Shown here: in pieces, positions 1 to 3,741 of the stretch
Position numbering within the stretch: the first letter of the stretch is position 1
Layout of the letters: each line of letters starts with the position of its first letter
From: Geobacter sp.
GTDB lineage: Bacteria; Desulfobacterota; Desulfuromonadia; Geobacterales; Geobacteraceae
Direction of reading: 5' to 3'
DNA length: 6,655 nt
Assembly: GCA_003490025.1 (NCBI GenBank)
Contig: DNJC01000006.1
Coordinates: 1-6,655, forward strand
Notes under the pieces: generated by a model
Databases searched by the model: none
What the model was told of the DNA's origin: nothing
Seen by the model: only the letters and a program-made list of their open reading frames with translations
Translations under genes and position numbers: made by a program

Positions 1-74
1 CAGGAATGCCGCTCCTACAACAACGGATATCGGACCACCAGGAAACGCCGAGTCAGGCGGAAGCGACGCGGGGC

Positions 75-81
75 AGGGAGG
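75..81 (+). promoter_or_regulatory. Candidate ribosome binding site for an internal GTG start
   Basis: AGGGAGG lies five bases before an in-frame GTG at 87. By contrast, the ATG at 6 has only five visible bases upstream, and the GGA among them touches the start codon. This site is the main reason for preferring 87 over 6 as the start of the first gene. Codons 6-86 also include CTA, ATA and CAA, which are uncommon in the rest of the window. Confidence 0.45.
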
Positions 82-86
82 TTGTT

Positions 87-452
87 GTGGAGAGCGGGGA
101 GACCGAAAAAACGCCGGAAAGCCGTGATGCAGTCGAAGCGGAAGACCCGGCGGTCATCAGTCGCGGCCTCGCCACCATTCGCAAACGGCGCTGGATGTTG
201 TGGAGCGTCATGATCGTCTATCTCCCGACGATGTGGATGACGCAGAAGATAACCCATTCGTTTCGGGACTCCATGCCGGTGTTCTTCATCTGGTTCTTCG
301 TTCTTCTGGCGACGATGGCGTTCTCGGCCGCAGCGAGATGTCCGCGCTGCGGCCACTACTTTCATATGAACGGCATCACCCTCCTGTATCTCCGCAAATG
401 CCTGCACTGCCAGTTGCACATCACTGAAGACAAGCGTGCGGGACGGCCGTAG
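87..452 (+). CDS. Small two-helix membrane protein with C-terminal zinc ribbon
   Basis: I do not recognise a named family. From the GTG at 87 the protein has 121 residues; from the ATG at 6 it has 148, and the frame stays open to the window edge, so the true start could also lie outside. In the 148-residue numbering, the N-terminus is charged and acid-rich (to about 57), followed by a basic patch IRKRR (58-62). Two hydrophobic segments follow (about 63-80 and 90-108), then a ribbon-like module CPRC (112-115) ... CLHC (132-135). Two CxxC knuckles 16 residues apart are what a single structural zinc site needs. Inference: an inner-membrane protein with a cytoplasmic zinc ribbon, its basic patch marking a cytoplasmic N-side. 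Role unknown. It converges on the minus-strand lipoprotein gene with 30 bases between the two stop codons and no clear terminator there. Confidence 0.7.
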   Translation: MESGETEKTPESRDAVEAEDPAVISRGLATIRKRRWMLWSVMIVYLPTMWMTQKITHSFRDSMPVFFIWFFVLLATMAFSAAARCPRCGHYFHMNGITLLYLRKCLHCQLHITEDKRAGRP

Positions 453-482
453 ATCCCGCCGACTCAGCGCGCCTAAGTGCCA

Positions 483-584
483 CTATCTGTCTTCACCGAG
501 CGAGGGATTCGACTGTATATCTCCACCGAGGTCAGGACTCGACTGTATATCTCCACCGGGCGCGGAACCTGCCTGTATTTCTTC
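483..584 (-). repeat. 30-bp coding tandem repeat at the lipoprotein C-terminus
   Basis: Read on the minus strand, three 10-residue units lie end to end: EEIQAGSAPG (217-226), GDIQSSPDLG (227-236) and GDIQSNPSLG (237-246). A fourth unit is cut short as EDR-stop. On the plus strand, GACTGTATATCTCCACCG occurs exactly at 511-528 and 541-558. A related copy sits at 482-498 (13 of 17 bases match) and a more diverged one around 571-590. The period is 30 bases, so copy gain or loss keeps the frame. In the fourth copy the CAG glutamine codon is TAG, which is the gene's stop. Confidence 0.8.
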
Positions 585-1232
585 TCTACGTGCGGCACTT
601 CTAAGGCCCGGTTTTGCATCCTGGAGCGCGCCCAACTCCTGGTTCAGCGCCTCGGTCAGGCTTACGCTATCCGCCTGCGCCTTGCGAAACAGGGGATCCA
701 TCGACTCGATTACCTTCAGCGTCATGTTCCGTGACAACTGGTCCCTGATGTTGCTGATGTCGAAATAGTACGCCCTGTATGCGTGCTTCACCTCTTTGCT
801 CCCTTCGTATATCGGCTTGAACGCCTCCCCAAGTTGCAACGGCTGCGTTCCGGCGTTCTCCGAGAGTCTCGGGAACCGGCACTGCGTCGCAGACTTCTCC
901 GTTTCCACCAAATAGTCGCCGCTGTCGCGCATTCCGTTTGCGTGCTTGACCAGGCGCTCACCTATCATCCCCATCTTGTCCACGTTCTTGGAAAAGACCC
1001 TGCAGGCCTGTTTCAAATCTTCAGCCTGCGTCACGGCCAGCTCGTCCAACGCTTCATCTGTTTTCTCTACCTGTGACCTGGCAAATTCCAGATCTCCCTG
1101 CACCGTTTGCAGTGAGGCCGTGCTGCTCGGGTGCGTCATTATCCTGATACGGGTACATCCATGCAGAACAAAGATCGACAGCACGAACAGGTTGAGTACT
1201 ACCAGTAAGGTCAATCTGGTTGGTATCCCCAT
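483..1232 (-). CDS. Putative helix-rich outer-membrane lipoprotein, function unknown
   Basis: The start is the ATG at 1232-1230, preceded by AGGAGG with six bases of spacing. The frame runs upstream to 1418, but that extension has no such site and would bury the signal sequence. The 249-residue product opens with a hydrophobic signal (about 7-24) ending LHGC. Cys26 is a plausible lipidation site, although His just before the Gly is unusual in a lipobox. Thr follows the Cys, and with no Asp there outer-membrane sorting is expected by the E. coli rule. Residues about 40-115 and 145-205 look helical and coiled-coil-like, with Cys77 and Cys118 in the first part. The helical layout loosely recalls DUF2959-type lipoproteins, but this is a weak impression. 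Residues 217-249 form a decapeptide repeat tail (listed separately). The gene is transcribed divergently from the hydrolase and is probably monocistronic. Confidence 0.78.
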   Translation of the reverse strand: MGIPTRLTLLVVLNLFVLSIFVLHGCTRIRIMTHPSSTASLQTVQGDLEFARSQVEKTDEALDELAVTQAEDLKQACRVFSKNVDKMGMIGERLVKHANGMRDSGDYLVETEKSATQCRFPRLSENAGTQPLQLGEAFKPIYEGSKEVKHAYRAYYFDISNIRDQLSRNMTLKVIESMDPLFRKAQADSVSLTEALNQELGALQDAKPGLRSAARREEIQAGSAPGGDIQSSPDLGGDIQSNPSLGEDR

Positions 1233-1238
1233 GTCACC

Positions 1239-1244
1239 CCTCCT
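1239..1244 (-). promoter_or_regulatory. Ribosome binding site fixing the lipoprotein start
   Basis: The minus strand reads AGGAGG at 1244-1239, six bases before the ATG at 1232. It is a full Shine-Dalgarno core and decides the start against the longer reading frame that begins at 1418. Confidence 0.8.
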
Positions 1245-1260
1245 GCCTTGGAATTTATTA

Positions 1261-1288
1261 ATAGTAGATAATGTTTCATGGCTGTCAA
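1261..1288 (-). promoter_or_regulatory. Probable sigma70-type promoter of the lipoprotein gene
   Basis: On the minus strand a perfect TTGACA (1288-1283) is followed, after 16 bases, by TACTAT (1266-1261), a 4/6 match to TATAAT in an AT-rich patch that contrasts with its surroundings. Transcription would begin near 1253, giving a leader of about 20 bases that contains the AGGAGG site. The position and short leader fit the downstream gene well. No operator-like symmetry overlaps it. Confidence 0.6.
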
Positions 1289-1387
1289 CGCGCCTGCGTT
1301 CCGCGGTTAACCCGCGTGTCACTATCCCCTTTCGCTGCAGCCGTGGGAGATTCTGGTAAACTTCCTGGTGTTCCGGGAGGGTGCTTA

Positions 1388-1519
1388 ATGAGAAACTCGG
1401 GAAAGAATAATTCGTCAAAACGGCAGCTTACTTTTGAGGAGGCAGGTCATGAGAAAATATCTTGTTGCCTTGGCGATCATTCTATTCGCCCAGAGCGCGG
1501 TGGCTGGCATGGTCGGTAA
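1388..1519 (+). other. Possible 43-residue leader ORF overlapping the hydrolase start
   Basis: An ATG at 1388 follows GGGAGGG (1375-1381) by six bases, a strong translation signal. The frame runs 43 codons to TAA at 1517-1519, ending 71 bases inside the hydrolase gene in a different frame. The product begins MRNSGKNNSSKRQLTFEEAG and is basic and polar, with no recognised domain. Its middle codons are simply the hydrolase ribosome binding site read as protein. It could be a translated leader influencing hydrolase expression, or chance. Codon choice (AAT, TCA, AAA, TCT) is unlike the neighbouring genes and argues for chance or for a non-conserved leader. Confidence 0.25.
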
Positions 1520-2231
1520 GACGGTCGAATACCGGCAGGGGGATACCGTCCTTGAGGGGTACCTGGCATATAACGACTCGGTCAAGGGGAAGAGGCCCGG
1601 GGTCCTGGTCATCCACGAATGGACCGGGCTGGGGCAATACGAGAAGCGCCGCGCTGACCAGTTGGCCGCTCTCGGCTATGTGGCGTTCGCAGCGGACATT
1701 TACGGCAAGGGAGTGCGCCCTGCGACTCCCGAACTCGCCGCAAAGGAGGCCGCGAAGTACCGCGGCAACGACAGGGGACTTATACGCGCCCGCGCTGTTG
1801 CCGGTCTTGACAAGCTGGCGAGCTTTCCGCAGGTGGACCCTAAGCAACTCGCCGTCATCGGTTACTGCTTCGGCGGCACCGCCGCGCTCGAGCTGGCGAG
1901 AAGCGGCGCCAGGCTCCTCGGCGCGGTGAGCTTCCACGGCGGGCTGAGTACGCCCGATCCGGCGGACGCCAGGAACATCACCGGAAAGGTGCTGGCATTG
2001 CACGGCGCGGACGACCCGTACGTCAAAGCCGACGAGGTGGCCGCCTTCCAGCAGGAGATGCGCCAGGCCAAGGTCGACTGGCAGATGAACTACTACAGCG
2101 GTGCCGTGCACAGCTTCACCAACCCCAAGTCCGGCAACGATCCGTCGAAGGGGGTGGCCTACAACGAGAAGGCCGACCGGCGTTCATGGGAGGCGATGAA
2201 GCAGTTCTTCAATGAGATCTTTAAAAAATGA
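1449..2231 (+). CDS. Exported dienelactone hydrolase family protein
   Basis: This is an alpha/beta-hydrolase of the dienelactone hydrolase family (260 residues), whose members hydrolyse esters or lactones with a Cys-Asp-His triad. The start at ATG 1449 follows GAGGAGG (1436-1442) by six bases; an in-frame TTG at 1434 lies too early for that site. Residues 1-19 are a Sec signal (basic RK, hydrophobic core, cleavage after AVA), so the mature enzyme should be periplasmic. Visible landmarks are HEWTG (56-60, with Glu57 matching the glutamate that orients the nucleophile in the family), GYCFGG (138-143, nucleophile Cys140), GADDPYV (186-192, probable acid Asp189) and AVHSF (219-223, His221). Cys140 is the only cysteine, so no disulfide can form in the periplasm. 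The core length fits the family. Substrate cannot be inferred: no aromatic-degradation genes are nearby. It is probably a single-gene transcript ending at the hairpin just after its stop. Confidence 0.9.
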   Translation: MRKYLVALAIILFAQSAVAGMVGKTVEYRQGDTVLEGYLAYNDSVKGKRPGVLVIHEWTGLGQYEKRRADQLAALGYVAFAADIYGKGVRPATPELAAKEAAKYRGNDRGLIRARAVAGLDKLASFPQVDPKQLAVIGYCFGGTAALELARSGARLLGAVSFHGGLSTPDPADARNITGKVLALHGADDPYVKADEVAAFQQEMRQAKVDWQMNYYSGAVHSFTNPKSGNDPSKGVAYNEKADRRSWEAMKQFFNEIFKK

Positions 2232-2233
2232 AG

Positions 2234-2282
2234 AAAAGGGGACAGGCTGCTTATTTAAGAAAAAGTAGCCTGTCCCCTTTTT
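2234..2282 (+). terminator. Long GGGGACAGGCT hairpin, probable terminator after the hydrolase
   Basis: Left arm 2234-2250 (AAAAGGGGACAGGCTGC) pairs with right arm 2265-2281 over 17 positions, with one G-T wobble, around a 14-base AT-rich loop. The right arm ends in a run of five T (2278-2282). It starts three bases after the hydrolase stop codon, so it can act as an intrinsic terminator. Similarity continues past the stem: left CTTATTT against CTTTTTC from the reversed right side. The structure therefore looks like two copies of a roughly 22-base repeat set head to head, a REP-like pair recruited as a terminator, rather than a plain terminator. Confidence 0.65.
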
Positions 2283-2325
2283 GGCTTGTCCCCTTTTTGG
2301 CTGTTTGGTGTCCCCTTTTTTTGGC
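2272..2325 (+). repeat. Three direct copies of GTCCCC-T(n)-GGC
   Basis: GTCCCCTTTTTGGC occurs at 2272-2285 and again at 2288-2301. A third copy with seven T instead of five lies at 2310-2325. The first is the right arm of the preceding hairpin; the other two lack a partner arm nearby and look like truncated copies of the same element. Spacing between copies is irregular (16 and 22 bases), so this is accumulation of fragments and not a regular array. Confidence 0.7.
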
Positions 2326-2330
2326 GCTTC

Positions 2331-2401
2331 CGTAGGGGCGAATGATTATTCGCCCTTACCTCCCGCCCGTAGGGGCGAATGATTATTCGCCCCTACCTCC
2401 C
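2331..2401 (+). repeat. Tandem pair of GTAGGGGCGAAT palindromes (REP-like)
   Basis: Two 34-base copies lie 37 bases apart (2331-2364 and 2368-2401), same orientation, each ending CTCCC and differing by one base. Each is an inverted repeat: GTAGGGGCGAAT, then GATT, then ATTCGCCCCTAC (2332-2359 and 2369-2396). The second copy is perfect over 12 base pairs; the first has T for C at 2356, which would still pair as G-U in RNA. Palindromes carrying GTAGGGGCG are, to my knowledge, dispersed in many genomes, and GTAG at the foot recalls REP elements moved by REP-associated tyrosine transposases. No such transposase is in this window, so mobilisation would be in trans. Confidence 0.75.
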
Positions 2402-2415
2402 ACCTGCCTCTCTCC

Positions 2416-2445
2416 TTGACTTGCACCTGTCGGCGGCGTTATACC
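2416..2445 (+). promoter_or_regulatory. Candidate promoter for sbcDC
   Basis: TTGACT (2416-2421) and TATACC (2440-2445) are separated by 18 bases. Transcription would start near 2452, leaving a leader of about 24 bases that contains GCGGAG (2461-2466), a modest ribosome binding site nine bases before the sbcD ATG. It lies immediately after the palindromic repeats, so the repeats insulate rather than interrupt it. No LexA-type box is visible to me in this stretch. Confidence 0.45.
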
Positions 2446-2475
2446 TGATGCACCAACTTTGCGGAGCCCCCCTTA

Positions 2476-3741
2476 ATGCCCGTTAGATTCATCCACACCT
2501 CGGATATCCACCTCGGTAAAACCTATCGCTCCCTTGGAGGCGACGCCCAGCGCTACCAGGACTTCTTTGCCGCCTTCGCAGGCATAGTCGCGGACGCGGT
2601 GCGCGAGCAGGTCGACTTCATGCTGATCGGCGGGGACCTCTTCCACACCGGCCAGATCCTCCCCAGGACCTTCGCGAAAACGATCGAGATCCTGCAGCCT
2701 TTGAAGGATGCCGGGATCCCCTGCCTTGCCGTGGAAGGAAACCATGACTGGATCCATCGCCGCGACAACGTCTCCTGGATGGAAGCCCTCTCCCAGCTTG
2801 GCTACATACGACTGTTGCGTCCGGCACGCACGAGCGACGGAGGCTACCTTTTCGAGGTTTTCGATCCCGAGGAGGGGGCCGGCGGGCATATCGAGATCAA
2901 CGGGGTCAACGTCTACGGTCTGGGCTACATAGGGTCCCAGGCCGGAAACCACGTCGCCCGCATCTGCGAGGCTGTCTCTACCTCCCGCAACATCCTCCTC
3001 TTTCACGTCGGGGTCTGGAGCTATTCTCCGGTCGAGATAGGGAACATCAAACCTGAAGAGGCGCTGCCGCTGGCCGACTGTTTCGACTACCTGGCGCTTG
3101 GACACGGCCACAAGCCGTACATCGTCGAGACCCCGCAGGGGCGCCCCTACGCCTTCAACCCCGGCTCCCCCGAATGCGTGAACTTCGGCGAGGAGCGCTA
3201 TGACAAGGGATATTACCTGGTCGCCATGGACGATGAGGGAGTGGCAACGCACGAGTTCAGGCGCACCTCTCCCCGCCCCATGCTGGTATTGACCGCCGAC
3301 CTGGACGGCGCCGGCGATGTCACGGCAGCGCTGGAGAAATTCAGGAGCAACATGCAGGAAAAGCTCGCTTCGACCGAAGATCCGCGCGCACCGCTCATCG
3401 AGTTGAGGCTGATCGGGAAGGTCGCCTTCCACCCCTTCGAGCTGAACCGCGACCGCCTGCGCGCCGCCCTGCTCGACTTCAGCCAGCCGCTGCACTTGGA
3501 GATCAAGAACCACCTTTCCCAGGTGGCCGGCGGGGGAGGGGAGGAGAAGGTCAAGAAGAGCCTGGCGGAGATCGAGCGGGACGTGCTTGGCGAGCTGGTC
3601 GGAGCCAGCAGCCAGTACCAGGGGAGAGAGGAGGAACTGGTCTCCCTCAGCCTGGCGATACGCGACCTGGTGCTCAAGGGCGACGTCGAGGGCGAGGAGC
3701 TGTTGGCGCTTCTTTCCTTGGGAGGTGCCCGGTGCGCATAG
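2476..3741 (+). CDS. sbcD: SbcD/Mre11-type DNA exonuclease subunit
   Basis: This is the nuclease subunit of the SbcCD (Mre11-Rad50) complex, a Mn-dependent metallophosphoesterase that processes double-strand ends and opens DNA hairpins in the cytoplasm (421 residues, normal for the family). The family's metal-binding motifs appear in order: SDIHLG (Asp10, His12), GGDLFH (Asp54), EGNHDW (Asn89, His90, Asp91), FHVG (His177) and GHGH (His210, His212). The nuclease domain thus spans about 1-265, followed by a capping and SbcC-binding region. The C-terminal part (about 355-410) is charged and helical, as expected for contact with the base of the SbcC coiled coil. The ATG start gives the canonical short lead VRFIHTSD. 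sbcC begins ten bases before this gene's stop, so the two are co-transcribed and probably translationally coupled. All catalytic residues are present; nothing suggests decay. Confidence 0.95.
   Translation: MPVRFIHTSDIHLGKTYRSLGGDAQRYQDFFAAFAGIVADAVREQVDFMLIGGDLFHTGQILPRTFAKTIEILQPLKDAGIPCLAVEGNHDWIHRRDNVSWMEALSQLGYIRLLRPARTSDGGYLFEVFDPEEGAGGHIEINGVNVYGLGYIGSQAGNHVARICEAVSTSRNILLFHVGVWSYSPVEIGNIKPEEALPLADCFDYLALGHGHKPYIVETPQGRPYAFNPGSPECVNFGEERYDKGYYLVAMDDEGVATHEFRRTSPRPMLVLTADLDGAGDVTAALEKFRSNMQEKLASTEDPRAPLIELRLIGKVAFHPFELNRDRLRAALLDFSQPLHLEIKNHLSQVAGGGGEEKVKKSLAEIERDVLGELVGASSQYQGREEELVSLSLAIRDLVLKGDVEGEELLALLSLGGARCA
3721..3725 (+). promoter_or_regulatory. Ribosome binding site of sbcC inside sbcD
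   Basis: GGAGG at 3721-3725, within the last codons of sbcD, stands six bases before the GTG at 3732. It fixes the non-ATG start of sbcC and implies coupled translation across the 10-base overlap. Confidence 0.8.

Noticed and set aside
453..482. Terminator sought between the two convergent genes
   Set aside because: The 30 bases between the stop codons show no stable hairpin with a T-run on either strand.
1304..1318. Small dyad CGCGG-TTAAC-CCGCG upstream of the hydrolase, considered as an operator
   Set aside because: Five base pairs in GC-rich sequence is within chance expectation, and I could not place a convincing promoter next to it.
1233..1418. N-terminal extension of the lipoprotein to a start at 1418
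   Set aside because: It would place 62 residues before a clear signal sequence, it lacks a ribosome binding site, and it overlaps the probable promoter. The ATG at 1232 has AGGAGG at ideal spacing.
2331..2401. Tandem palindromes considered as a short CRISPR array
   Set aside because: There are only two copies with a 3-base gap between them, so there are no spacers. The units are REP-like hairpins, and no cas gene is present.
2473..3513. Minus-strand open frame of 346 codons covering sbcD
   Set aside because: It mirrors sbcD almost end to end. The sbcD strand carries all the metallophosphoesterase motifs.
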